Assembly (NCBI RefSeq): GCF_002161215.1
Contig: NZ_NFMB01000006.1
Location: 186,001-250,000, forward strand
DNA from: Flavonifractor sp. An10
GTDB taxonomy: Bacteria; Bacillota; Clostridia; Oscillospirales; Oscillospiraceae
Reading direction: 5' to 3'
DNA: 64,000 bases
Under the pieces are notes generated by a model. The model saw nothing but the letters and a program-made list of their open reading frames with translations, was not told where the DNA came from and did not search any database. The translations under genes were made by a program, and so were the position numbers. The stretch's first letter is position 1; the number at the start of each line of letters is the position of its first letter. Below are positions 25,500-33,350 of this stretch, piece by piece.

Positions 25500-27953
25500 T
25501 CAGCGGAGCGGGCTGTCCCCCTCCGGCCAGTCCAGACCCAGGTTCTGTCGGATGGCGGCGCGCAGGGCCGCCATGTCCGGGTCGGCCCAGAAGAAGCGCA
25601 GCTTCTCCTCCGCCACGGTGCTCCCCTGGGGCTGTCCGCCCAGGACAAAGACGGCGAAGGTGTCGGCGATGTCCTCGTGGAAGTAGTTGGCGCCGTAGCG
25701 GCTCACGTAGTGGGTGGGGTTGGCGTCGTAGTCCCCCACGCCGGTGTCCCCCAGATCGCTCCAGAAGGCGTCGTAGAACCCCTTGCGGAAGGAGCCCTCA
25801 ATAAAGGTGGCCGGGTCGTGGGTGCTGTCGCCCTTGGTCAGATCCACCTGGGTCTCGTCCTCCAGCAGCACATGGCCGTACTCGTGGAGGATGGTGTAGG
25901 TCAGCTTGCTCCAGTCCCGCTTCTCCCCGTTCTCGTCGTACACGTCGTAGTAGTCGATGCTGATGGCAAACCGGGTGTTATCGGAGACGCCGTCCACCTG
26001 CACCGGGGAGGTGTAGGCCAGGATGTTGCTGGTGCCGTCGGTAAACAGGTTGAACTGGGCGATCTTCTGCCGGGCCTCCAGGGGGAGGATGGAGCACAGA
26101 TAGTCCCACACCAGGGCGTCCTCCGGGTCGGTGATGCTGGCCTGGCCGCCGCTCACCGGGTAGGAGGAGAGCACGTTGGTGATGCCCACGGAGTAGTTGC
26201 CCACCGTCACCAGGCAGCCCGCCTCGTCGCTGGAGAGGGTGATGTACTTGCTGTAGACCGGGTCGGCCCAGCTGGCCTGCCCGTCCTCCTGGGAGGTGGG
26301 GGCGCCGTACATGGCCTCAATGAGCGTCCGTACCTGCTCCGCCGTGCAGCCGGTCTCCTCCGGCCGGATTTCGATGCGCTCCAGGAAGCCGTTACGGTAC
26401 TGGTAGTAGGTGTTCATGGGGGTCTCCCCGTCGAACCAGCGCATGGAGTAGCGGTAGCTCTCATACACGTCAGTCCAGCCCTCGCCGGAGATCTCCCAGG
26501 TGTCCGCCAGCTCCCCGGCGGCGCCGATGTAGGCCTCGGTGTCGGCCCGGGAGCTGCTGAAGTAGATCACGTTCTGCCGGGTCTGGCGGTAGGTGCAGCC
26601 CTCCCCCTGCTCCCGGGCCAGCGCCCGGCAGGAGCCGGTCTCAGGGGAGCAGATCTCCGCCGCTGCGGCCACGGCGGTCTCCGCCGCGCCTGCGATGGCG
26701 TAGGGATTCAGCTGCTCCGCCGTGTCCGCCGCCGAGTGGTACAGATAGCCCTGCCCGTCCTGCATCAGCAGGACGGAGGGCACGCCGGCCAGCTGCAGGG
26801 AGGCGTGGTCGCTGGCGGTCTCCGCGTCCCGCGCCAACTCCGGATCCTTCTCCTGGAGCAGGTCGCTGACCCAGTTGGCCTCCCCGTCCATGGTGCACAC
26901 CAGGGTGCCGCCGGAGCCCAGGCCGCCCAGCATGTCAAACTGGATGGCCCCGATCATCCGCCCCTTCTCCTCCTCCGTCAGGGCGGCGGTGTAGGCCCGG
27001 GAGCCGTTCTTGCCGTTCTCCTCGTCGGTGAAGCTGATGAAGCGCAGCTCCGTGTCGGTGTCCGCGTCCTTCAGCGCCTCCGCCGCGTAGAGCAGGGCGG
27101 CCGCGCCGGAGGCGTTGTCATTGGCCCCGTAGGCGGTGGGCACGCTGTCGTGGTGGGCGGAGAGAATCAGAATATCGGCGTCAGGGGAGGACGCCTCTTT
27201 CACAGCGACGACATTGTTCCCGGAGCGGCCCTGGCTGTCGGTGTAGGGCTGGAGGGTGACGGTGTAGCCCATGGCCTCAAAGCGCCCCTTCAGGTACTGG
27301 ACGGCGTCCGCCTCCCCCTGGGAGCCGATGGGCCGGTGGGCGGCGGTGAGGGCCTCCAGATCTGCCCGGAGCCGGGTCACATCGGGCAGGGTGTGGGCCC
27401 GCTCCAGCATCACCAGGGCCTCCGCCGCCGTAATCGTGCCGGAGGGGGCCAGCCGGCCGCCGCTCTGCCCGGCCATCACGCCGGCCTGGAGGGCCCAGAG
27501 CACCGGCGTCCGGGCCCACTCTCCCACGGCTCCGGCGTCCCGGAACTGATCCAGCCCCTGAACTGCCGCGCCGGGGGAGCCGGCCCGCCGCCAGAGGATG
27601 GCGGCGAACTCCTGCCGGGTGACGGAGCGGTCGGGCTCGTATTTTCCGTCCCCCACGCCGGTGAGATAGCCCCGCTCCGCCGCCCAGGTCACCGCGTCGG
27701 CGTTGTCACCGGACACGTCGGTGAAGGGGCACTCCCCTGACACCGCGGGCTTCCCCGCCGCCTCGTAGAGCAGCTGGGCCGCCATGCCGCGGGTGACGGT
27801 CTCCTCCGGTTGGCTCAGGAATTCCTGGCTGATGGACGCCTCCCGGCCCCAGCTCAGGGCCTCCTCCGCCCAGGCCGGCCAGGCATCCGCCGCCCCGGCA
27901 CCCTGGGGGAACAGCAGTGCGCCGCACAGCAGCAGGGCACAAATCCGTTTCAT
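25500..27953 (-). CDS. SLH-domain surface protein with two zinc peptidase domains (M28 plus HExxH)
   Basis: The 817-aa protein has a signal peptide (MKRICALLLCGALLFPQGAGA) and SLH repeats (about 35-200; FTDVSGDNADAVTWAAERGY, KYEPDRSVTRQEFAAILWRR) that would hold it on the cell wall. An M28 aminopeptidase domain follows, with SAHHDSVPTAYGANDNASG near 266, FTDEENG near 300 and YHSAADT. A second C-terminal domain has HEYGH near 690 and a downstream HEDIADTFAVF Glu, as in gluzincin proteases. Two unrelated zinc peptidases in one chain are unusual. GAGGTGG precedes the ATG at 27953. It probably degrades host or dietary peptides. Confidence 0.85.
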   Translation of the reverse strand: MKRICALLLCGALLFPQGAGAADAWPAWAEEALSWGREASISQEFLSQPEETVTRGMAAQLLYEAAGKPAVSGECPFTDVSGDNADAVTWAAERGYLTGVGDGKYEPDRSVTRQEFAAILWRRAGSPGAAVQGLDQFRDAGAVGEWARTPVLWALQAGVMAGQSGGRLAPSGTITAAEALVMLERAHTLPDVTRLRADLEALTAAHRPIGSQGEADAVQYLKGRFEAMGYTVTLQPYTDSQGRSGNNVVAVKEASSPDADILILSAHHDSVPTAYGANDNASGAAALLYAAEALKDADTDTELRFISFTDEENGKNGSRAYTAALTEEEKGRMIGAIQFDMLGGLGSGGTLVCTMDGEANWVSDLLQEKDPELARDAETASDHASLQLAGVPSVLLMQDGQGYLYHSAADTAEQLNPYAIAGAAETAVAAAAEICSPETGSCRALAREQGEGCTYRQTRQNVIYFSSSRADTEAYIGAAGELADTWEISGEGWTDVYESYRYSMRWFDGETPMNTYYQYRNGFLERIEIRPEETGCTAEQVRTLIEAMYGAPTSQEDGQASWADPVYSKYITLSSDEAGCLVTVGNYSVGITNVLSSYPVSGGQASITDPEDALVWDYLCSILPLEARQKIAQFNLFTDGTSNILAYTSPVQVDGVSDNTRFAISIDYYDVYDENGEKRDWSKLTYTILHEYGHVLLEDETQVDLTKGDSTHDPATFIEGSFRKGFYDAFWSDLGDTGVGDYDANPTHYVSRYGANYFHEDIADTFAVFVLGGQPQGSTVAEEKLRFFWADPDMAALRAAIRQNLGLDWPEGDSPLR

Positions 27954-28132
27954 AAAACCACCTCGACCACACAGAATGGATTGGTATGATATAGACGCTC
28001 CGGCACCCCAAAAAGTTTCCCGCATTCTCGATGAACCCGTGTATGGCCAACCTGTACGCGCTGCCGCAGATACTCGGTGCCGGACGAGAACACCATCTGG
28101 GGCGAGAAAATTGCGGACATTACCAGCGCAAA

Positions 28133-28160
28133 AGCGCGCGGCGCATCATCGCCGCGCGCT
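28133..28160 (-). terminator. Hairpin after the DUF3592-like gene
   Basis: AGCGCGCGGCG pairs with CGCCGCGCGCT around CATCAT, 40 bases beyond the stop codon of the minus-strand gene. On that strand it is followed by TTTTGCGC. The rest of 27954-28200 shows no gene. Confidence 0.6.
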
Positions 28161-28200
28161 CCAGCCTGTTGCTGCCGGGCGCCCCGGGCCGCTTTGCCGC

Positions 28201-29148
28201 TCAGGCCCCCAGCAGCCGCGCGAATCCTATGGCCGCTATGCAGAGGGTTCCCGCCGCACAGGCCGCCAGCGACAGGATGAACAGGAGGAAAAAACCGATG
28301 GGGATGAGAGAGAAGGGGGCGGAGAGCAGCTCCATGGCGCCGGGCCGCAGTGCGCACCCCCCGGTCACGGTGTCGCGGTACAGTGTGTACCGGTCGCCGG
28401 GCCTGTATCGCTTGCGGGACATCCGGTGGCTGGGGAACCAATGGAGCTGCTCACCCTCCACGGTGTACTGAAAAAAGGGGTAGTAGCTGACGTCCTCATC
28501 GCCGGTCTCCCGCCAGATGATCCCGACGCACTGGGCATCCACCTCCTCAAACCGGTGCAGGACGCGGGCCTTGAGCAGCCAGACCACCGGCTCGGCGGCC
28601 GTCCGGAGCAGGGAGGGCATCAGGCCCCGGACACAGGCATAGGCGCAGGCCCCGCAGACCAGCCCGATCAGCGCGCAGACGGCGCTGCCGGCCAGGTTGG
28701 GGGCCTCCACACGGTAGGCGGCCAGCTCCGCCAGGAGTCCGAATCCATCCAGCAGCAGAGCCAGCCCCGCCGCGGTGCAGAGACAGCCCAGCGCCGTGAA
28801 CACGCACCAGTGGGTGCGGGCCTCCTTCCGCAAAATCCACTCCCTGCTGTCCCGGTCAAAGAGGATGGGGAGCTTCTGCCCCGGAACCGGCGCAAGGATG
28901 ATCCCCGGGAACTGCCGGCGCTCCTCGTATGCCCTGCCCCGGTCGGTGAAGCAGAGCGTGGCCTCGGTGGACGATTTGTGGTCGTTGATCTCCGTTTTCC
29001 GCTGCCGCGCCTCCTGATACCGCACGGATTTCACCACGGCCAGCAGGCGGACGGCGCCGCGCCACCGGGCGCGGCGCCGGTACTGCCGGGCGGCCAGACA
29101 CAGAAACAGGCCGCCCAGGAGCAGGCATGCCGCGATTCCCACTGCCAT
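28201..29148 (-). CDS. DUF3592-like membrane protein
   Basis: The 315-aa protein has an N-terminal membrane helix, a soluble domain, two central helices (about 115-170), a second soluble domain with VDAQCVGIIWRETGDEDVSY, and two C-terminal helices. The paired helix/soluble pattern, with RPGDRYTLYRDT, resembles DUF3592 proteins of unknown function. A GGTATAAT sequence on the minus strand near 29200 may be its -10 region. No operon partner is seen. Confidence 0.6.
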   Translation of the reverse strand: MAVGIAACLLLGGLFLCLAARQYRRRARWRGAVRLLAVVKSVRYQEARQRKTEINDHKSSTEATLCFTDRGRAYEERRQFPGIILAPVPGQKLPILFDRDSREWILRKEARTHWCVFTALGCLCTAAGLALLLDGFGLLAELAAYRVEAPNLAGSAVCALIGLVCGACAYACVRGLMPSLLRTAAEPVVWLLKARVLHRFEEVDAQCVGIIWRETGDEDVSYYPFFQYTVEGEQLHWFPSHRMSRKRYRPGDRYTLYRDTVTGGCALRPGAMELLSAPFSLIPIGFFLLFILSLAACAAGTLCIAAIGFARLLGA

Positions 29149-29388
29149 TGCAGATCCCTCCGATCCCTGTGCTCCGAACGTTCTTCTGGTGTCACAATCA
29201 TTATACCGGAAGACGCTTTTACGGGCGATACAGGAATCGTCAGCTCTTCGTCAGGTTTCTGTAAAGTTTCCTTCCGCAGCCCTGCAAGCACCCGACGCCC
29301 TGCGGGCGAGCCTCAGCAGAAACGCCCGCAGGAGAGAGCCTCCGCGCAGGCGGTGCCCCCCTGCCCAGCGCGTCCGCCGCCAAAGTCA

Positions 29389-29800
29389 TAACCACCAGCT
29401 AAGCCGGTGGCTTGAGTTGGCCCTATAAGGGCCTATTACCGGCATGCGTCTCAAGACGCACTGAATTTTATTTCACTCGCATTATTTGCCCCGCAGCCCG
29501 TAAACGGGCAACCGCCGTTCTAGGGCTTGTTTGAAACATGTCAACATGCCCCATCGGCGGGCCTTTTGCCCCCTGGACGGCGCAATTTTTCCTTGAAATC
29601 CGTCAGGATTCCTGCGAAAAAATTGCTTGCCAGCGGCCCAAAATCCCTCGCCGCTGGACACATCGCCAATTTTCAAACAAGCCCTAACCAAAGCATTTCT
29701 TCACTGATAATTTGCTGTTAGCAACTCGCTTCACTCGATGCTTGAAGCTAAAGCTTTTTTACGGGACACCTCCACCGGCAGAGCCGGTGGTTTCCCTACC
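29389..29800. mobile_element. Decayed IS200-like element (paired end hairpins, no transposase)
   Basis: The left end has three hairpins in a row: CCACCAGCTAAGCCGGTGG (29392-29410), GGCCCTATAAGGGCC (29419-29433) and TGCGTCTCAAGACGCA (29445-29460). The right end has CCACCGGCAGAGCCGGTGG (29772-29790). The end stems match each other and resemble the right-end hairpin of the intact IS at 8.9-9.6 kb. GCCCGTAAACGGGC at about 29498 also matches the 3' end of that transposase gene (inverted). No open frame remains, and a MITE interrupts it. The flanking 29149-29388 shows no gene. Confidence 0.55.
29521..29686. mobile_element. 166-bp MITE with perfect 16-bp terminal inverted repeats
   Basis: TAGGGCTTGTTTGAAA at 29521-29536 is exactly inverted at 29671-29686. 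The interior is itself an imperfect palindrome (GCAATTTTTCCTTG with CGAAAAAATTGC). The outer TA on both sides may be the target duplication, as for IS5- or IS630-like elements. It has no coding capacity and is inserted in the IS200-like remnant. Confidence 0.75.
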
Positions 29801-29801
29801 C

Positions 29802-29857
29802 AAAAAGAGAAGCTACATTTCAGCCTCGTTTATAAGACTGAAATGTAGCTTCCGGCT
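29802..29857 (-). terminator. Terminator of the split tRNA-Leu gene (repeat copy 1a)
   Basis: On the minus strand, right after the tRNA CCA end, GAAGCTACATTTCAG pairs with CTGAAATGTAGCTTC and is followed by TCTCTTTTTGGG. A copy of this segment together with the CCA end lies at 51823-51884 (57 of 62 positions identical over 29802-29863). Confidence 0.85.
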
Positions 29858-29910
29858 TGGTGCGCCTGAAGGGACTCGAACCCACACGCATCACTGCACG
29901 AGAACCTAAA
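29858..29910 (-). pseudogene. 3' half of a split tRNA-Leu(UAG)
   Basis: The minus strand gives TTTAGGTTCTCG (anticodon loop and 3' anticodon stem), a long variable arm, TTCGAGT (T loop), the acceptor strand CAGGCGC and ACCA. The acceptor pairs perfectly with GCGCCTG of the 5' half at 61725-61763, and CGAGA/TCTCG closes the anticodon stem around TTTAGGT. Joined at the shared 7 bases, the halves make an 85-nt tRNA-Leu. The T stem has a T-T mismatch, a possible sign of decay. Confidence 0.85.
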
Positions 29911-29970
29911 GGTGATGTCACCTTAGTGAAAATATACCGTCAATGGCGCCGAAGCGGTTTAGGTTCAGGT

Positions 29971-30516
29971 TTATCTCTGCCCTCTTCCGATCTCCAGGCC
30001 CTTCTCGAAGGCCTGCTTGTTGAGGGGCAGGAGCTTGGGCTTGGAGGAGAGCTTGTGCTCGATGGTCTGCCAGACGATATCGGGGGCGATGACCTCGGTG
30101 TAGCCCACGTAGACCCCCAGCATGATCACGTTGAGGACCTTGGCGTTGCCCAGCTCCAGGGCCAGCTCGGTGACGGGGGCCTTCACCAGCTTCACGTCGT
30201 CCCGGCCGATGTCGTCGGAGACGATAGAGCTGTTGATGAACAGGGTGCCGCCGCTCTTCAGCTTTCCGATGAACTTGGCCAGGGAGGGGCCGTTCATGAC
30301 GATGAGGTCGTCCATCACGTCCCCCAGGGGGGCGCCGATGGGCTCGTCGGAGATGACCACGTAGCAGTTGGCGGTGCCGCCCCGCTGCTCCGCGCCGTAG
30401 GAGGGGAAGAAGGTGACGTTTTTATCGGTGGAGTTGCAGGTGGCGTCGGCCAGAAACTTACCCAGGGTCATGACGCCCTGGCCGCCGAAGCCGGCCACAC
30501 ACAGGTTGGTTTCCAT
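29971..30516 (-). CDS. 2-oxoacid:ferredoxin oxidoreductase, gamma subunit
   Basis: The 181-aa protein starts METNLCVAGFGGQGVMTLGK, the glycine-rich start of POR/KOR/VOR gamma subunits, and has FFPSYGAEQRGGTANCYVVI and NVIMLGVYVGYTEVI. It forms the complex with the alpha, beta and ferredoxin subunits encoded upstream; together they oxidise a 2-oxoacid to an acyl-CoA and reduce ferredoxin. AAGGAGGAGA precedes the ATG at 30516. It is the last gene of the operon and lies 60 bases inside the island edge. Confidence 0.92.
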   Translation of the reverse strand: METNLCVAGFGGQGVMTLGKFLADATCNSTDKNVTFFPSYGAEQRGGTANCYVVISDEPIGAPLGDVMDDLIVMNGPSLAKFIGKLKSGGTLFINSSIVSDDIGRDDVKLVKAPVTELALELGNAKVLNVIMLGVYVGYTEVIAPDIVWQTIEHKLSSKPKLLPLNKQAFEKGLEIGRGQR

Positions 30517-30529
30517 GTTCTCTCCTCCT

Positions 30530-31267
30530 TTACCGGTCACGGATGACGCCCAGCGGGAACTCGGGCAGCATCTTTTCCTCGATGAAATCCAGGGCGGCTA
30601 GGGCATCCATGCCCCAGTTGGTGGGACAGCTGGTGACGATCTCCACCATGGAGAAGCCCTTGCCGTCCAGCTGGTTCTGGAAGGCCTTGCGGATGGCCTG
30701 CTTGGTCTTGTTCACATTGGCCGGGGTGTTGCAGCTGGTGCGGGCCAGATAGGCCGGCGCGGTGAGCTGGTTGAGGATCTCGCACATGTGCATGGGGTAG
30801 CCGTGCTCCTTGGGATCCCGGCCCATGGGGGCGGTGGAGGCCTTCATGCCCACCAGGGTGGTGGGGGCCATCTGGCCGCCGGTCATGCCGTAGATGCCGT
30901 TGTTGACAAAGATCACCGTGATGTTCTCCCCCCGGTTGGCGGCGGACATGGTCTCCGCCAGGCCGATGGAGGCCAGATCGCCGTCCCCCTGGTAGGTGTA
31001 CACCAGGGTGTCCGGGTTGGCCCGCTTCATGCCGGTGGCCACGGCGGTGGCCCGGCCGTGGGGGGCGGTGGTGTTGTCGTAGGCGATGTAGTCCATGTGC
31101 AGGCCGCAGCAGCCGATGCCCAGCACGCAGGCGGCCTTCTCCACCACGTTCATCTCCTCCAGCACCTCGCCGATGAGCTTGATCACCGTGGAGTGCATGC
31201 AGCCGGGGCAGAAGCCGGAGACCTTGTCCTCCTGGATGGTCTTGGTTCTCGAATAGATCAGTTCCAT
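30530..31267 (-). CDS. 2-oxoacid:ferredoxin oxidoreductase, beta (TPP-binding) subunit
   Basis: The 245-aa protein has FCPGCMHSTVIKLIGEVLEE with the cluster-binding Cys, GIGCCGLHMDY, and the thiamine-diphosphate motif YQGDGDLASIGLAET with VIFVNNGIYGMTGGQM. These fit KOR/VOR beta subunits. It starts 1 base after the alpha gene ends. Sequence alone does not separate branched-chain 2-oxoacids, 2-oxoglutarate and pyruvate as the substrate. Confidence 0.92.
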   Translation of the reverse strand: MELIYSRTKTIQEDKVSGFCPGCMHSTVIKLIGEVLEEMNVVEKAACVLGIGCCGLHMDYIAYDNTTAPHGRATAVATGMKRANPDTLVYTYQGDGDLASIGLAETMSAANRGENITVIFVNNGIYGMTGGQMAPTTLVGMKASTAPMGRDPKEHGYPMHMCEILNQLTAPAYLARTSCNTPANVNKTKQAIRKAFQNQLDGKGFSMVEIVTSCPTNWGMDALAALDFIEEKMLPEFPLGVIRDR

Positions 31268-31268
31268 C

Positions 31269-32351
31269 TTACTTCCCCTCCACGATTTTCTTGGCCGCGG
31301 CCAGCACCTTCTCGCGGCTCATGATGTTGCCGCCGGAGCACAGGCAGGTCTCGATGGGGCAGCGATCCTTCACGCCCACCATCACGTCCTTGACAAACTG
31401 GGCGGGGATGGACATCTCCACATCCAGCACGGCCTTCACCCTGCCGTAGTCGATGTGGTCGTAGGCGGCGTAGGGGAAGGGGTTGACGGTGATGGGGCGG
31501 ATCAGGCCGGCCTTGATGCCCTGGGCCCGGAGAATGTCCACCGCGGATTTGCAGATGCGCCCGGAGATGCCGTAGCCGGTGAGCACCACTTCGGCATCCT
31601 CCAGCCGGTACTCCTCCACCTGCACGTCCTTCTGCCAGGACCGGTAGAGCGCGGCGGCGTCCTCGTTGGCCTTCTGCATGTCCTCGGTGCGCCAGTGGCC
31701 GGGCTCGATCCAGGAGCGGTGGGCGTAGTCCAGCGGGTGGCCCACGCAGGCCCAGCTCTGCTTGGAGGCCTTGATGGCTGCCACCTCCTCGTCGCTCTTC
31801 ATCTCAGGCAGCACCACCGGCTCCATCATGGTGCCGATAACGCCGTCGGCCAGGATGAGGACGGGGTTGCGGTCCCGGTCGGCGTAGTCAAAGGCGGCGT
31901 AGGTCATGTCCACCGCCTCCTGGACGGAGGAGGGGGCAAAGACCAGCATCTGGAAGCCGCCGTTGCCGCTGGCCTTGGTGGCCTGGAGGTAGTCCATCTG
32001 GGCGGGCTGGATGGAGCCCACGCCGGGGCCGCCCCGGGAGATGTTGGCGTACACCATGGGGATGCGGGCGGCGGCGCAGTAGGAGATGCCCTCGCTCTTC
32101 AGGGCGATGCCGGGGCTGGAGGAGGAGGTCATGGAGCGGGTGCCCATGGAGGCCGCGCCGTACACCATGTTGACGGAGGCCACCTCCGACTCGCCCTGGA
32201 CAAAGACGCCGCCCACCTCGGGCATGCGGCGGGAGAAATACTCGGGAATTTCGTTCTGCGGGGTGATGGGGTAGCCGGCGAAGAACCGGCAGCCCGCCCG
32301 CACGGCCGCCTCGGCAATGGCCTCGCAGCCCTTCATGAATACTCTTGCCAT
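31269..32351 (-). CDS. 2-oxoacid:ferredoxin oxidoreductase, alpha subunit (VorB-like)
   Basis: The 360-aa protein has RFFAGYPITPQNEIPEYFSR, QGESEVASVNMVYGAASMGT and SSSSPGIALKSEGISY, the pyrimidine-binding domain of the alpha subunit, and a C-terminal domain with VVLTGYGISGRICKSAVDIL. The match is closest to the VorB class (2-oxoisovalerate or related acids). AAGGGGGTAAG precedes the ATG. It follows the ferredoxin gene by 14 bases. Confidence 0.9.
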   Translation of the reverse strand: MARVFMKGCEAIAEAAVRAGCRFFAGYPITPQNEIPEYFSRRMPEVGGVFVQGESEVASVNMVYGAASMGTRSMTSSSSPGIALKSEGISYCAAARIPMVYANISRGGPGVGSIQPAQMDYLQATKASGNGGFQMLVFAPSSVQEAVDMTYAAFDYADRDRNPVLILADGVIGTMMEPVVLPEMKSDEEVAAIKASKQSWACVGHPLDYAHRSWIEPGHWRTEDMQKANEDAAALYRSWQKDVQVEEYRLEDAEVVLTGYGISGRICKSAVDILRAQGIKAGLIRPITVNPFPYAAYDHIDYGRVKAVLDVEMSIPAQFVKDVMVGVKDRCPIETCLCSGGNIMSREKVLAAAKKIVEGK

Positions 32352-32365
32352 GTTGTCTTACCCCC

Positions 32366-32569
32366 TTATTTGTACACGTTGATCGCGCCGTCCGGGCACA
32401 TGCGGCCGCAGATGGCGCAGCCGATGCAGTCCTCCGGGCGGGCCGGGGTCACATACTCGTACCCCTTGGAGTTGACCTTGGTGCCGATCTCCAGCACGTG
32501 CTTGGGGCAGAATTTCACGCAGTAGCCGCAGCTTTTGCACCGCTCGGCCACAATTTCCACTTTTGCCAT
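32366..32569 (-). CDS. 2-oxoacid oxidoreductase ferredoxin-type delta subunit
   Basis: The 67-aa protein has two 4Fe-4S motifs, CKSCGYCVKFCPK (about residues 11-23) and CIGCAICGRMCPD (about 47-59). It carries electrons from the TPP site to free ferredoxin. The ATG at 32569 follows AAGGAGCC; it starts 4 bases after the P-loop gene. Confidence 0.93.
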   Translation of the reverse strand: MAKVEIVAERCKSCGYCVKFCPKHVLEIGTKVNSKGYEYVTPARPEDCIGCAICGRMCPDGAINVYK

Positions 32570-32573
32570 ATCG

Positions 32574-33281
32574 TCAGGCTCCTTCCTCAAGCGGGCCGCC
32601 GGCGTTGAGCCAGGGCTCGGAAAAATACAAGCGCAGGGGGAACAGCGGGAGATCCACCCGCCCGGCCAGGCTGGGACACAGCTCCTCCGCCGCGCAGGCG
32701 AAGCGGATGGGCCGGTAGGGCTCCACCAGCTCCTTTACCCTCCGGTGGCCCTCCAGGAACTCCTGGGCCGTTGTGCCCGGGCCGGTGTTGGGGTTGCTGA
32801 CCAGGTGGAGCTGGTCCAGGCGGACGTGGGATACCCCCAGGATCTTCCCCAGAGTCTCGTCGATCTGCTCGATGGCCTCCATCCAGGGGCGGTAGGCGTT
32901 GAGCACATAGAGCACCGCCGTGTCCGGCCGGTTGAGCAGGGGTGCGTACCAGCCCACGGCCCGGGCGCCGATGTAGTCCCCGCCCACGTCCAGCACCGTG
33001 CAGGCGTTTGGATCCCGCAGCAGAGGGGACACGCCGCCTGCCTGGGTGGGGGCGTCCATGAATTGCTCCTCAAAGTGGCAGACGACACCGCTCTTTTCAA
33101 ACACCCGGGCCTGATCCCGGGAGCGGAAGAGGGGCTTGGTCATGTCCAGATCAAAGAAGTGGACGGGCTTCTCCTGTTCCGAGGCCAGGCAGAGGGCGAA
33201 GTTGATGGACAGCTCGCTCTTGCCGCTCCCCGCGCCCCCCAGAAATACATAATTTTTCTTGCCCGGTATGGATACGTTCAT
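32574..33281 (-). CDS. P-loop ATPase associated with the 2-oxoacid oxidoreductase operon
   Basis: The 235-aa protein starts MNVSIPGKKNYVFLGGAGSG and has Walker A GGAGSGKS at about residues 15-22, a FFDLDMTKPLF Walker-A'-like segment near 50 and VLDVGGDYIGARAVGWY, where DVGGD replaces a Walker B. It resembles MinD/CooC-like NTPases that mature metal enzymes, but no family is certain. The place between the transporter and the ferredoxin subunit suggests a role in assembly or regulation of the complex. AGGAGGCGG precedes the ATG. Confidence 0.75.
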   Translation of the reverse strand: MNVSIPGKKNYVFLGGAGSGKSELSINFALCLASEQEKPVHFFDLDMTKPLFRSRDQARVFEKSGVVCHFEEQFMDAPTQAGGVSPLLRDPNACTVLDVGGDYIGARAVGWYAPLLNRPDTAVLYVLNAYRPWMEAIEQIDETLGKILGVSHVRLDQLHLVSNPNTGPGTTAQEFLEGHRRVKELVEPYRPIRFACAAEELCPSLAGRVDLPLFPLRLYFSEPWLNAGGPLEEGA

Positions 33282-33296
33282 GGTTTTCCGCCTCCT

Positions 33297-33335
33297 GACA
33301 CGGGGGAAAGGCATTCGCCTCTCCCCCGCGCGTAT
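33297..33335 (-). promoter_or_regulatory. Intercistronic hairpin
   Basis: CACGGGGGAAAGGCATTCGC and CTCTCCCCCGCG form an imperfect stem between the transporter and the P-loop gene. There is no U-run, so it may be a processing or attenuating structure rather than an operon end. Confidence 0.4.
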
Positions 33336-33350
33336 GGTCTATTTCCCGTC

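Noticed and set aside
25365-27740. 791-aa plus-strand frame opposite the surface protease
   Set aside because: Antisense low-complexity frame without a ribosome site.
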